NCBI RefSeq assembly: GCF_017810075.1
Contig: NZ_JADNYK010000005.1
Location: 1-64,000 of the forward strand
Length of the DNA stretch: 64,000 bases
Origin: Pseudozobellia sp. WGM2
Lineage (GTDB): Bacteria; Bacteroidota; Bacteroidia; Flavobacteriales; Flavobacteriaceae
Direction: 5' to 3'
Each line of letters starts with the position of its first letter. The first letter of the stretch is position 1. The translations under genes and the position numbers were made by a program. This document shows, one piece after another, positions 46,498 to 56,298 of the stretch. A model generated the notes under the pieces. The model was not told where the DNA came from. It searched no databases and saw only the letters and a program-made list of their open reading frames with translations.

Positions 46498-48816
46498 TTA
46501 GATTACGGTAAACATTCGATCAAGAATGGTCATGGTTTGTATAGCGGCCAACTTAGGGGTTAGCGCCGTATCGGAAATACCAGAAACCACTTTGGTAATA
46601 TTGTGGTCTACATAACTATTTTGAGACCAGCGTTGCATGGTAGCGGCCGTAATATAGGCTGAGAAATTGTGATGGCCCGAACCTGGTCGTTCCCCAATAA
46701 TGTGCACTATAGCCTTGTTCTCTGAACTCTTTTGGTTATTACCGAACAATAATTCACCGCAGGCATAACCCGCTCGAACCCGCCCGTGTTTAATTACGAT
46801 ATTTTCGTGATTCACTGCATATCCCTTATTGGTTAAAGTCATTTTCAATTCGGTCAAATAAGGTAAGAGGTGTCCTTCGTCCATCAGTGCCCGAGGGTTC
46901 AATCCATCAGAAATAATAAACTGAATATCAGGTATGTTCTGAGACCAACTTTCACGAAGTTTTTGTAATCGTATTTTGGCATCATTGGCTAACGACTCTC
47001 CTGATTCTGGATGGTAGACGTAATCTTTTCTATCGGTTGAATTGGTGATTATGGGTAATGCAGTAGGTATTGTTTTTACAAAATCGTCGCTCATCTCTGT
47101 CCATAAACTGATCTTTGCATCTTCATACAGCCATTTGACCTCCTTTTCAAGTTGTGGTTCTAGATCGTAAATTTTTTCTCCGTGGCCTTCGGCAAGTGGA
47201 ACTCCCCTTTTGCGAATGTTGTTCATTGCTGCCTTTCCTTCTTTATAAATAACACCTCTGCTTCTTTTGTCGCCCTGAGCCTGACGGTATTTATAATACA
47301 CCCAAAGCGGGTCTCCAAAATGTTCTGTAGGTCTACCGTTAGGATCAATGACTTCCAATTTTTTGAAAAAATTCCACATCTCATCATTGACTTTGTATCC
47401 GAATTTTTCGCGAATACGAACGTGGTCACTGAAAGAAGTGGTCAAATAACTTAACATCGGGTCATTTTTGGTAGGTAGTGCCATTAGATAGGCTGGGTTG
47501 GCTGGCATAATTTGGTCAATGCACCAATTGAGGTCGTCTAGGCTAACATCCATATGAAGCGTCGAACAAATATCGAGACCGATGGTTAGACCGTGTAATT
47601 TGCCCATTACGGTGTCTTCTAGACAACAGCGAACAAGTTGTTCTTTGGTCTTGAATACTTCAGGCCCTATAAAACCTGCAACGTCATTAACATGAACCCA
47701 AGGTATATTTTTGGTAGACTTTTTTTCTGCAATCTCGAAGTTCAAAGCTCTTAGAAAACCATACTTTCTAGATTCGTGCAGCACCATATCAAAACCCGCC
47801 CCGTGACCGTTCGTGAAATCTGCTCCTTGGCCAGTTTCTGCATAAAGACCATACATGCCTGTGCGGTTACTTATATGTTTTTTCATCTTTTCAATGCTCA
47901 GGTCAAAGGTATGATTGGCCTCCACAGTACCTGCTAAACTCTGAAACCAAATACCCGTAGTGCCGGGTTGTATTTTTTCTACTTCAGCTTGAACATCTAT
48001 ATGTGAAAGAACACAGTTGGGCATAATGTTCTGTAAATTAAAAACGGTAAGTATCTCGAAAAGTACTTTTTCTATTTTTGCTACCGACTCGACCTCACTT
48101 GAAACGGGATTGGTGCCCAAAACTAAATCACCTACACCATATGACCAAGCATCAAAGACTTGCCAGATAATATCTTCGATGTTGTCGGTAGGGGAGTTCG
48201 GTTGAACCCTAGCACTCATGTACCCTTTGCTGCCTATTTTACTATTGGCCAAAGGGTTAAAAACTTTTTGGCCGACTTGAATAAGTTCTTCGTTACTCAT
48301 CAGTTTAACGAGACAGCCAATACAATCACTGGTCAAAGAAGGCATAATTTCTTTAATCGATTTTTCGGGTCGGTTCAATATGAAGTTTTTCAATTGACCC
48401 ATAGACCAATCGTTAGTTTTACTATTTTCAGCAGTAGTTTCTTGAATTAGCTTATAAATAGCATCACTATAGATTGAGTTTTTATTAATATCGGCTGCTT
48501 TTGTGTTAGTTAAAAGTTGTCGTGCCCGTAAGCGTGAAGTTTCATCATTTGCGGCTACACCCAAGCTAAGGTCACCTTCTTTAAAATCGTTTGCAGCACC
48601 AATTATTTGTCTGTAAAGACTGGTGTCGTGTTTACCTTTGATGCGTTTGATGTATGAGAAAACAGTATCATTATCGTTGATTTCTCCGATGGTGATTCCA
48701 TTGCCAAAAGGTGTTTTATGCGATTTATTTGCTAAGCTTGTTTGTGGCCAGAGTACTGCAGAGGCCCCGAGCAGCCCCATGGTATTAAGAAAATCTTTTC
48801 TACTGATATTGTCCAT
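46498..48816 (-). CDS. eutBC: Fused ethanolamine ammonia-lyase (EutB + EutC) with Tat-like signal
   Basis: A 772-residue protein in which EutB (about 35-510) and EutC (about 600-772) are joined by a helical linker. They are normally two cytosolic chains that split ethanolamine to acetaldehyde and ammonia using adenosylcobalamin. Residues matching the E. coli EutB ethanolamine site are all kept: Arg203 and Gln205 (SARVQPN), Asn236 (GTNPV), Glu327 (ETGQG), Phe382 (GFIGPE), Asp415 (GLDIC). The EutC part has SDGLNPRAL, KHGRVRAGYACGE, GERPGSGHH and VVSGISDTAL. The N-terminus SRKDFL followed by a hydrophobic run and a SLA-N cleavage site looks like a Tat signal with RK for RR. No other eut, microcompartment, reactivase or cobalamin gene is near. 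Export is inference. Confidence 0.9.
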   Translation of the reverse strand: MDNISRKDFLNTMGLLGASAVLWPQTSLANKSHKTPFGNGITIGEINDNDTVFSYIKRIKGKHDTSLYRQIIGAANDFKEGDLSLGVAANDETSRLRARQLLTNTKAADINKNSIYSDAIYKLIQETTAENSKTNDWSMGQLKNFILNRPEKSIKEIMPSLTSDCIGCLVKLMSNEELIQVGQKVFNPLANSKIGSKGYMSARVQPNSPTDNIEDIIWQVFDAWSYGVGDLVLGTNPVSSEVESVAKIEKVLFEILTVFNLQNIMPNCVLSHIDVQAEVEKIQPGTTGIWFQSLAGTVEANHTFDLSIEKMKKHISNRTGMYGLYAETGQGADFTNGHGAGFDMVLHESRKYGFLRALNFEIAEKKSTKNIPWVHVNDVAGFIGPEVFKTKEQLVRCCLEDTVMGKLHGLTIGLDICSTLHMDVSLDDLNWCIDQIMPANPAYLMALPTKNDPMLSYLTTSFSDHVRIREKFGYKVNDEMWNFFKKLEVIDPNGRPTEHFGDPLWVYYKYRQAQGDKRSRGVIYKEGKAAMNNIRKRGVPLAEGHGEKIYDLEPQLEKEVKWLYEDAKISLWTEMSDDFVKTIPTALPIITNSTDRKDYVYHPESGESLANDAKIRLQKLRESWSQNIPDIQFIISDGLNPRALMDEGHLLPYLTELKMTLTNKGYAVNHENIVIKHGRVRAGYACGELLFGNNQKSSENKAIVHIIGERPGSGHHNFSAYITAATMQRWSQNSYVDHNITKVVSGISDTALTPKLAAIQTMTILDRMFTVI

Positions 48817-48922
48817 AGGTCATAACTAAAATTAAACTTTTGATGTAATGCCTTGCACCTACAAGTTAAAGATTTTTTGGTAAGCCTTTTATTTGCATAA
48901 CCATTAATTAATGTACTTCCTG

Positions 48923-48930
48923 TATTTTTG
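48923..48930 (+). promoter_or_regulatory. Candidate -7 element of the SprT-like gene
   Basis: TATTTTTG matches TAnnTTTG and ends 5 bases before the GTG start, which would give an almost leaderless mRNA. A TTTG at 48892-48895 is 27 bases upstream, longer than preferred. Confidence 0.3.
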
Positions 48931-48935
48931 TTATA

Positions 48936-49538
48936 GTGCGTGAAATATTAAACAAATACTTGCCAGAACGGGCTGTAGATTCTTGTTTCGACTTGATTGA
49001 GAAAACGAGTGTGCATCTTAAGATTGTAAACGAACGGGTAACCCGTCACGGAGACTATCGAAGAATGCCCGATGGGCGACATCAAATCACGGTAAATGCC
49101 TCTTTGAACAAGTACCGTTTTTTGATAACATTGGTACATGAAATTGCACATTTAGTGGCATTTGAAAAGTATGGTCGTTCTATAAAACCACATGGGGTTG
49201 AATGGAAACGAACCTTTCAATATCTGATGCTGCCGTTCATTAGGCCTGAAATATTTCCATCGCAGCTTTTGCCCTTACTGGCCAAACACTTTAAAAACCC
49301 GAAGGCTAGTAGTAGTACCGACGCAAGGCTGTCGATAGCTTTGCAACAATTTGATGTGCAACAATCAGATAAATCCTACGTTTTTGAATTACCTTTAGGA
49401 AGTGTTTTTAGACTGTATAACGGGAAGTTGTTCAAAAAAGGCAATAGACGTGTCAAGCGTTACGAGTGCATCGAAGTTGCCACAGGAAGAATGTATCTGT
49501 TTCAGCCTAATGCTGAGGTAGAGTTGGTAGAGTCTTGA
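48936..49538 (+). CDS. SprT-like zinc metalloprotease-like protein
   Basis: 200 residues with the SprT-like zinc site HEIAH (His68, Glu69, His72) and a third ligand His86 (KPHGVEW). The N-terminus KYLPERAVDSCFDLIEK is typical of the flavobacterial form, so I accept GTG at 48936. Eukaryotic relatives cleave DNA-protein crosslinks; the bacterial role is not known. The C-terminal third is basic with an F-x-KGNRRVKRYECIE zinc-ribbon-like segment that lacks most cysteines. Confidence 0.87.
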   Translation: MREILNKYLPERAVDSCFDLIEKTSVHLKIVNERVTRHGDYRRMPDGRHQITVNASLNKYRFLITLVHEIAHLVAFEKYGRSIKPHGVEWKRTFQYLMLPFIRPEIFPSQLLPLLAKHFKNPKASSSTDARLSIALQQFDVQQSDKSYVFELPLGSVFRLYNGKLFKKGNRRVKRYECIEVATGRMYLFQPNAEVELVES

Positions 49539-49655
49539 ATAATTGCTTTAATAAAATAGAAATAGGTGAGCCGTGGTGTAACAAATTATTAAAGTTGAGT
49601 GTAAATTATAACAGGGTGCGCAAGTGATTCGAATGTGACCCAAAATTAAATTAAA

Positions 49656-50735
49656 ATGAACAAAAATTATTATGCGGTTTTAATGGCCGGTGGTGTTGGA
49701 TCTCGGTTCTGGCCAATAAGTACTTCTTCATACCCTAAGCAATTTCATGATATGTTGGGTACAGGCGATACCTTGATCCAAAAGACTTTTAAGCGACTGA
49801 ATAAGTTCGTACCGACAGAGAATATTTTAATTCTTACCAATGAACGGTATAATGATTTGGTGTTAGAGCAGTTGCCTATGGTCGAGCAGAGTCAAGTGGT
49901 TTTAGAGCCTGCTATGCGCAATACTGCACCATGTATTTTGTATGCTGCCATGAAAATTCAAAAAATGAATCCTGATGGCGTGATGATCGTGGCACCAAGC
50001 GATCATTGGATTGAAGATGAAGACGCTTTTGCCGAAGATGTGACCCAATGTTTTAGAAAGTGTGAGCAAGAAGAAGTGCTTTGTACTTTAGGTATTAAAC
50101 CCTCATTCCCCAACACCGGATTCGGATATATAGAATTTGATAAGAATAGTGGAGAGGGATTGAAAAAAGTGGATCAGTTTAGGGAGAAGCCTGATTATGA
50201 AACCGCCAAAGAGTTTTTGGCCCAAGGCAACTTTCTTTGGAATGCCGGTATATTTATGTGGAGTGTAAAAACTATCGTAAATGCCTTTAAAAATTACCAG
50301 CCCGAACAACATTCCCTTTTTGAGTCGGGTATGTCTTGTTACAACACGGGCGAAGAAACTGAGTTTATAAGAGAGAACTATCCGAAAGCGGAAAATATTT
50401 CCATAGATTATGCCATTTTGGAAAATTCAAAATCGATTTACGTTCTGCCCGCTACTTTCGATTGGAACGATTTGGGTACATGGGGGTCGCTATACGATAA
50501 ACTAGATAAAGACGATTCGAACAATGCAATTGTCAATAGTCAGGTCTTATCGGAAGATGCGTCCGGTAATATGATTCGCTCACCCAAAGATAAAGTGGTG
50601 GTGGTCGATGGATTGAAAGATTATATCATTGTTGATAAAGAGGAGGTGCTGCTCATTTATCCAAAGTCAAAAGAACAAGATATCAAAAAGGTTTTAGGAA
50701 AGGTAAAAGATAAGTTCGGCGATACATACGCGTAA
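49656..50735 (+). CDS. manC: Mannose-1-phosphate guanylyltransferase
   Basis: 359 residues. The nucleotidyltransferase signature LMAGGVGSRFWPIS starts near residue 9, followed by YPKQFH, the APSDHWI segment, and FREKPD and WNAGIFMW motifs; the DWNDLGTW segment is near 270. It makes GDP-mannose for surface polysaccharide or glycoprotein. It lacks the C-terminal isomerase domain of long bifunctional forms. The DUF389 gene follows after one base, suggesting co-transcription. Confidence 0.93.
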   Translation: MNKNYYAVLMAGGVGSRFWPISTSSYPKQFHDMLGTGDTLIQKTFKRLNKFVPTENILILTNERYNDLVLEQLPMVEQSQVVLEPAMRNTAPCILYAAMKIQKMNPDGVMIVAPSDHWIEDEDAFAEDVTQCFRKCEQEEVLCTLGIKPSFPNTGFGYIEFDKNSGEGLKKVDQFREKPDYETAKEFLAQGNFLWNAGIFMWSVKTIVNAFKNYQPEQHSLFESGMSCYNTGEETEFIRENYPKAENISIDYAILENSKSIYVLPATFDWNDLGTWGSLYDKLDKDDSNNAIVNSQVLSEDASGNMIRSPKDKVVVVDGLKDYIIVDKEEVLLIYPKSKEQDIKKVLGKVKDKFGDTYA

Positions 50736-50736
50736 T

Positions 50737-52200
50737 ATGAAGGAAAATCTGAATCAAGATAACATAACGCCTACTGAGGAACCTAAGGAGAGTAAGGAAG
50801 CGGTTAGAAAAGATGCTAAAGGACTTTGGGAAAGCTTGCGGAAATTTACCCGTGAGTTGTTGGATATACGTACCAACACCGATCAAGAAGCGACTAAAGA
50901 AGCTATTATCGCCGATATTCCTTTTAAGGGCCACACCTCATGGATTTTGATTTGCTCGATTTTCATTGCCTCGATTGGTCTCAATGCCAATTCGACGGCG
51001 GTGGTTATCGGTGCGATGTTAATATCACCATTAATGGGGCCGATTCTTGGTTTGGGTATGTCGTTGGCCATAAATGATATCGATACGCTTCGACGTTCGA
51101 TAAAGAATTTTGGGGTGATGGTGGTTTTGAGTGTACTAACCGCCTATTTGTTTTTTGAGTTTTTTCCCATTCAAGATGAGTCTTCCGAGCTTTTGGCGCG
51201 AACAGCACCGGATATTCGAGACGTTTTAATTGCATTTTTTGGTGGTTTGGCATTGGTTATCGCTCGGGCAAAAAAGGGAACGATAGCCAGTGTTATATTT
51301 GGTGTGGCGATAGCGACAGCATTAATGCCACCTCTATGTACCGTGGGTTTTGGTATTGCTATAGGTAATTTCGGTTATGCGTTCGGGGCCATGTACCTTT
51401 TTATTATCAATACGATATTTATTGCCTTGGCAACATTTTTGACCATTAAGTTGCTGAAGTTTCCAATGGTGCGTTATGCCAATTCCGCTAAAAGAAGACG
51501 TATTGCTCGAATAGCATCAATAGTGGCACTCTTGGTAATGATTCCCGCAGGATATACTTTTTATAATGTTTTTCAAGAGTCAATGTTCAAAAAACAGGCG
51601 AATGAATTTGTAAATGCTACAATCGGTAAATATCAGTTCTCAAGTGGTGGCCGTTTTTTAGATAATTTCACGAATATCGAGTATGATGAGGGTAATAAAC
51701 CATTGATCGAGATTGTCTGTATGGGTAACGAAGTCATACCGGATAATGTGATAAATTCATGGAACATCATGTTAAAAGAAGATGATGATTATGGTCGACT
51801 GAGCAATACAGAACTGCATATTATTCAAGGCGGGCAAAATGAACAAGTTGATCAACTACGCTATATCAACGAATTGTACGAATCTCAGAAGAACCAAATT
51901 TCTAGCAAAGATGAGCGCATTGCTTTGCTTGAAGCAGAAGTTGGTCGATTAAAACGTTCTGAAATCAAGCAGATACCTTTTTTAGATATTAGTGCAGAGG
52001 CCAGAGCTAGTTACGAGAATCTGGTTTCACTTGAATACAGTAAAGCAGTGCGGACCGATTTCAATAAAATCGATACACTTTCTATCTTCGAGCCTACATG
52101 GAAAAATGATATTTCTTCAGCGAAAAGAGCCGAGGAAAATAAAAAGATTTTACAGTGGTTAAAAGTGAGGCTAAAAGATACTACTGTTCGATTAAGGTAA
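50737..52200 (+). CDS. DUF389 family membrane protein
   Basis: 487 residues. After a charged N-terminus (about 1-60) come six or so helices (about 68-285) with the DUF389 hallmark SIGLNANSTAVVIGAMLISPLMGPILG. The C-terminal soluble part (about 290-487) includes a coiled coil near 378-410 (SSKDERIALLEAEVGRLKR). The function is unknown; its operon partner makes GDP-mannose. Confidence 0.88.
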   Translation: MKENLNQDNITPTEEPKESKEAVRKDAKGLWESLRKFTRELLDIRTNTDQEATKEAIIADIPFKGHTSWILICSIFIASIGLNANSTAVVIGAMLISPLMGPILGLGMSLAINDIDTLRRSIKNFGVMVVLSVLTAYLFFEFFPIQDESSELLARTAPDIRDVLIAFFGGLALVIARAKKGTIASVIFGVAIATALMPPLCTVGFGIAIGNFGYAFGAMYLFIINTIFIALATFLTIKLLKFPMVRYANSAKRRRIARIASIVALLVMIPAGYTFYNVFQESMFKKQANEFVNATIGKYQFSSGGRFLDNFTNIEYDEGNKPLIEIVCMGNEVIPDNVINSWNIMLKEDDDYGRLSNTELHIIQGGQNEQVDQLRYINELYESQKNQISSKDERIALLEAEVGRLKRSEIKQIPFLDISAEARASYENLVSLEYSKAVRTDFNKIDTLSIFEPTWKNDISSAKRAEENKKILQWLKVRLKDTTVRLR

Positions 52201-52222
52201 ACGGTAAGATAAAGAAATCGAT

Positions 52223-52990
52223 TTAATTACGCTCTTCGATATACATCTGTCGCACCTTTTTAAATAAATCTGAAGAATAGACAAAGTCGGTAACAGCTTC
52301 GTTATCGGTCTTAAAGATTTCTTTATTGGTGCCTTCCCAAGCTTTTAGACCATCTTTCAAGAAAATTATTTTTTTCCCGATTTCCATTACCGAGTTCATA
52401 TCGTGGGTATTGATGACCGTGGTAATGTCATACTCTTCAGTAATCTCTTGAATAAGGTTGTCGATGAGAATCGCTGTTTTTGGATCGAGGCCAGAGTTGG
52501 GCTCGTCGCAGAAAAGGTATTTGGGGTTCATAACTATAGCCCTTGCTATAGCGACCCGCTTTTGCATACCCCCGGAAATCTCTGATGGAAATTTATGATG
52601 GGCTTCTACCAAATTCACCCTTTTTAAAACAAAATCAACGCGATCTTGCATTTCAGATTTAGCTTGTTTGGTAAACATTTCTAGAGGAAACCTAACGTTT
52701 CCCTCAACGGTCATAGAATCGAACAGGGCGCTTCCTTGAAACACCATACCCATTTCTTGCCGTAAATTACGCCTTTCGTCGGGCGATAAGTTTGAATAGG
52801 CCTTTCCGTCGTAACTGATCGTGCCTTCCTCAGGGGTAAAGAGTCCCAACAGGCATTTTAAGAATACTGTTTTCCCGGATCCGCTCTGCCCGATAATCAA
52901 GTTGGTCTTTCCCTTGCTAAAAGTAGTTGAAAGACCCTTTAGCACGTGGGCTTCTCCAAATGATTTATGTATATCGTTTACTTCTATCAT
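52223..52990 (-). CDS. mlaF: ABC transporter ATP-binding protein, MlaF-type
   Basis: 255 residues with the ATPase motifs: Walker A GQSGSGKT near residue 34, Q-loop VFQGSALFDS, signature EISGGMQKRVAIARA, Walker B YLFCDEPNSGLDP, and a switch His (NTHDM). The GLDPKTA segment and FDSMTVEGNV are typical of MlaF/MkL-type lipid-transport ATPases. It overlaps the permease gene by four bases. Expected to drive phospholipid trafficking between inner and outer membranes. Confidence 0.92.
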   Translation of the reverse strand: MIEVNDIHKSFGEAHVLKGLSTTFSKGKTNLIIGQSGSGKTVFLKCLLGLFTPEEGTISYDGKAYSNLSPDERRNLRQEMGMVFQGSALFDSMTVEGNVRFPLEMFTKQAKSEMQDRVDFVLKRVNLVEAHHKFPSEISGGMQKRVAIARAIVMNPKYLFCDEPNSGLDPKTAILIDNLIQEITEEYDITTVINTHDMNSVMEIGKKIIFLKDGLKAWEGTNKEIFKTDNEAVTDFVYSSDLFKKVRQMYIEERN

Positions 52991-53727
52991 GTTACTAATA
53001 AGAGTTGTGTCAATAGACCGTTAATAAGAACGATTACAATACTGGTCCACACGAAAGATGTAGTGCTGGCCTTACCCACATCTAATGCGCCACCTTTCAT
53101 GTAAAACCCATGAAAAGAAGGTATGGTGGCTAGAATAAACGAAAATACAAGAGTTTTTATAAATGCATATGTAACATGAAACGGTATAAAATCAAGCGTA
53201 ATACCCTCTACAAAATCGGCACTTGTGGTATGGCCACCATAAGTGGCTGCCAACCAACCGCCAAATATACCTACGAACATAGAAACTACGATAATGAAAG
53301 GGTAAAGCAACAACGCCACAATTTTTGGAAAAACAAGATAATTAAGAGCATTGACCCCCATAACTTCAAGGGCATCGATTTGTTCGGTAACTCGCATAGT
53401 GCCGATACTCGATGTAATGTAAGAACCTACTTTGCCGGCCATTATAATCGAGCAGAATGTGGGTGCAAATTCTAGAATAATCGATTGTCTTGTGGCAAAA
53501 CCCACCAAATTCTTGGGAATAATTTCACTGGTAAGGTTCACCGCGGTCTGAATGGCAACAACAGCTCCAATAAAAAAAGAGATAAATATGATGATACCTA
53601 AAGAGCCGAAAATCAACTCATCTATCTCTTTCAGAATCAGCGATTTCATGATACGCCATTTTGTGGGCTTTTTGAAGACCTCTTTTATCATTATGGCATA
53701 GCTGCCAATCGATGCAACGTAGTTCAT
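52987..53727 (-). CDS. mlaE: ABC transporter permease, MlaE-type
   Basis: 246 residues with about five or six helices and MlaE motifs: IGAVVAIQTAVNL, EFAPTFCSIIMAGKVGSYITSSIGTMRVTEQIDALEVMGV, and FHGFYMKGGALDVGKASTTSFV. With MlaF it forms a lipid-transport ABC core; the substrate-binding MlaD-type protein is not in this window. Start ATG 53727 is preferred to the GTG two codons upstream. Confidence 0.92.
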   Translation of the reverse strand: MNYVASIGSYAIMIKEVFKKPTKWRIMKSLILKEIDELIFGSLGIIIFISFFIGAVVAIQTAVNLTSEIIPKNLVGFATRQSIILEFAPTFCSIIMAGKVGSYITSSIGTMRVTEQIDALEVMGVNALNYLVFPKIVALLLYPFIIVVSMFVGIFGGWLAATYGGHTTSADFVEGITLDFIPFHVTYAFIKTLVFSFILATIPSFHGFYMKGGALDVGKASTTSFVWTSIVIVLINGLLTQLLLVT

Positions 53728-53810
53728 AGACACAAAATCGTTTCTGAAGGTAAAAATAACAATAAGGAATTGATTTAACTTCTATTTAAAGTTTAAAGGA
53801 GGAATTTATT

Positions 53811-53818
53811 TACTTTTG
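53811..53818 (+). promoter_or_regulatory. Candidate -7 element of the PafA-type phosphatase gene
   Basis: TACTTTTG matches TAnnTTTG, 19 bases before the start codon, in the gap divergent from mlaE. Upstream TTTA sequences lie 15 and 22 bases before it, so the -33 is poor. Confidence 0.4.
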
Positions 53819-53837
53819 CCCCTATTAAAATCAAACT

Positions 53838-55496
53838 ATGACCAAGACCTATTTCACCCTATTTTCATTAGCATTTTGTTTTATTTTTTCAACTTTTGAG
53901 AGTTCCGCTCAACGTAAGGATAAAATGGAGACCGCACCTTTAAAAACGGCCCCGAAGTTAGTGGTAGGTATTGTGGTAGACCAAATGCGTTATGACTACC
54001 TTACCCGTTTTTGGAATCATTATGGCAATGATGGTTTTAAGCGATTGGTCGAAGAAGGTTTTAATTGCAAAAACAATCATTACAATTATGCACCCACGAG
54101 TACAGGGCCCGGTCATGCTTCGGTCTATACGGGCACAACACCTGCAACTCACGGAATTATCGGTAACAATTGGTATGATAAAGTATCTGACGCAAGTGTT
54201 TACTGTGCTTCTGATGATTCATACACTTCTGTAGGCACGTCAACCGATGCCGGGCAAATGTCGCCGCACCGAATGACCGTTACCACAATTACAGATGAAT
54301 TACGTTTGCATACACAGATGCGGGGCAAGACCATCGCAATCGCCTTAAAAGATAGAGGGGCGGTTTTGCCGGGCGGGCATACAGCTAATGCAGCATATTG
54401 GTTCGATGCCGGAAAATGGATTACAAGTTCGTATTATATGGATCAGCTACCAAAATGGGTGCAAGATTTAAACTCGTCGAATAAATTGGCGAAATATAAA
54501 AAGCCATGGGATACGCTCAAAAAGATGAAAGACTATGTAGAGAGTGGCACAGACAATAATAATTATGAAGGACTTTTTGAAGGCGAAACTTCTCCGGTAT
54601 TTCCACATGACCTGCCTAAACTCTGGGACGAAAATGGAGGATATAATCTTTTAAAAGCGACACCTTTCGGTAACAGTCTAACTACCGATTTTGCAATCGA
54701 AGCAGTAGATAATGAAAACCTGGGGGCCGATGCAATTACCGATTTCTTGGCGGTGAGTTATTCAAGCACCGATTATGTAGGTCATAAATACGGAGTAAAC
54801 TCTAAGGAAGTTCAAGATACATATTTACGGTTAGATGAAGATTTGGCCCGATTGTTCAAAGAGCTGGATAATAAAGTAGGAAAAAATGAGTACACCGTCT
54901 TTTTGACTGCAGACCATGCAGCGATTGAAGTGCCAGCGTACTTAAAAGACCAGAAGATACCAGCGGAGTATCTTGAGTGGAATGAAATGGATACCGAGTT
55001 CAATCAGTTCTTGGAGTTTACATTTGGTACAACAGAGATTATTAAAGAATTTTCTAATTATCAATACTTTCTAAATCACGATGTCATAAAAAACCTTGAG
55101 CTGAATACGCAAGAAGTTCAAGAAACCATAGCCAAAGAATTAATGAATTATACGGGTGTAGATCGTACCTATACCGCCTATCAAATGTGGCAGAACAATT
55201 ATACACATGGCATTCCCTATATTTTACAGAACGGGTATAATCAAAAACGCTCCGGTGATGTTCTGGTTGTTTTGAAGCCCGGTACCATTAGCTATTCTAA
55301 AACGGGCTCTACCCACGGATCGCCACAAATTTATGACACACATGTACCTTTTCTATTGTACGGTAAAGGGGTGAAAAAGGGTAGTACTGTTGAAAGAACT
55401 GAAATCGCCGATATCGCACCGACTTTGGCCGTTTTGTTGGGTATATCTTTTCCGAACGGCGCTACTGGAACTCCAGTTTCGCAGGCTATTGATTAA
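53838..55496 (+). CDS. pafA: Alkaline phosphatase PafA-type (type I phosphodiesterase/phosphatase superfamily)
   Basis: 552 residues with a signal peptide (cleavage after about Ala24, ESSA-Q). Metal ligands and catalytic groups of PafA appear in order: IVVDQMRYDY (Asp), the nucleophile Thr about 89 in TSTGPGHAS, KDR at Lys171 and Arg173 matching the monoesterase-specific Lys/Arg pair, STDYVGHKYG, TADHAAIEVP and STHGSP. It is a periplasmic zinc phosphomonoesterase that liberates phosphate from organic esters. A single-gene unit followed by murI after 9 bases. Confidence 0.9.
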   Translation: MTKTYFTLFSLAFCFIFSTFESSAQRKDKMETAPLKTAPKLVVGIVVDQMRYDYLTRFWNHYGNDGFKRLVEEGFNCKNNHYNYAPTSTGPGHASVYTGTTPATHGIIGNNWYDKVSDASVYCASDDSYTSVGTSTDAGQMSPHRMTVTTITDELRLHTQMRGKTIAIALKDRGAVLPGGHTANAAYWFDAGKWITSSYYMDQLPKWVQDLNSSNKLAKYKKPWDTLKKMKDYVESGTDNNNYEGLFEGETSPVFPHDLPKLWDENGGYNLLKATPFGNSLTTDFAIEAVDNENLGADAITDFLAVSYSSTDYVGHKYGVNSKEVQDTYLRLDEDLARLFKELDNKVGKNEYTVFLTADHAAIEVPAYLKDQKIPAEYLEWNEMDTEFNQFLEFTFGTTEIIKEFSNYQYFLNHDVIKNLELNTQEVQETIAKELMNYTGVDRTYTAYQMWQNNYTHGIPYILQNGYNQKRSGDVLVVLKPGTISYSKTGSTHGSPQIYDTHVPFLLYGKGVKKGSTVERTEIADIAPTLAVLLGISFPNGATGTPVSQAID

Positions 55497-55505
55497 CTTA
55501 TAAAT

Positions 55506-56294
55506 ATGAAAGGCAGTCCGGTAGGTATTTTTGATTCAGGCGTTGGAGGAACTTCAATTTGGAAGGAAATTCATCAACTTATGCCTAACGAGAATACAAT
55601 ATACCTGGCCGATAGCAAGAATGCTCCCTACGGTGAGAAATCCGAAAAGGAAATACTTCAATTAAGTATTAAGAATACCCAAGTGCTTCTAGAAAAGGGG
55701 TGTAAAATTATCGTGGTAGCCTGTAATACTGCGACTACCAATGCTATTGATTTTTTAAGGGCAAATTTTGAAGTTCCTTTTATTGGCATAGAGCCGGCCA
55801 TTAAACCTGCGGCGTTACAATCACGTTCAAAAACTGTGGGGGTATTGGCTACCAAAGGTACGTTGACCAGTAAGTTGTTTCATAGCACATCTGAAAATCA
55901 CGCTCGGGGTATTACAATTATTGAACGAGAAGGTACCGGTCTTGTGCCTCTGATCGAACAGGGTAAAACAGGTTCTGAGGAGGTTGAGGTTCTTTTGCGA
56001 CAATATCTAAGGCCCATGCTGGATCAAGGTATCGATTATTTGGTTTTAGGCTGTACGCATTATCCGTACTTGATTCCAGTATTAAAAAAAATGCTACCCG
56101 ATACGGTACAAATAATTGATTCAGGGCAGGCGGTTGCACGTCAGACCAAAGCCATACTGCAAAAAAATGATATGCTTAATACCTCGAATTTGCCAGGTAA
56201 GCATCAATTTTACACCAATGGTGATTCGCAAATCATGAAAAGTTTCCTAAAAGATGTCGGAGTTGATTTTTCAGTAGAAACGAAAAGTTTCTGA
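55506..56294 (+). CDS. murI: Glutamate racemase
   Basis: 262 residues. Both catalytic Cys motifs are present: VACNTATT (Cys73) and LGCTHYPYL in the second half, with the opening FDSGVGG and LADSKNAPYGEK. It supplies D-glutamate for peptidoglycan. Ends just before the convergent folA gene with no obvious terminator between. Confidence 0.95.
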   Translation: MKGSPVGIFDSGVGGTSIWKEIHQLMPNENTIYLADSKNAPYGEKSEKEILQLSIKNTQVLLEKGCKIIVVACNTATTNAIDFLRANFEVPFIGIEPAIKPAALQSRSKTVGVLATKGTLTSKLFHSTSENHARGITIIEREGTGLVPLIEQGKTGSEEVEVLLRQYLRPMLDQGIDYLVLGCTHYPYLIPVLKKMLPDTVQIIDSGQAVARQTKAILQKNDMLNTSNLPGKHQFYTNGDSQIMKSFLKDVGVDFSVETKSF

Positions 56295-56298
56295 CCAC

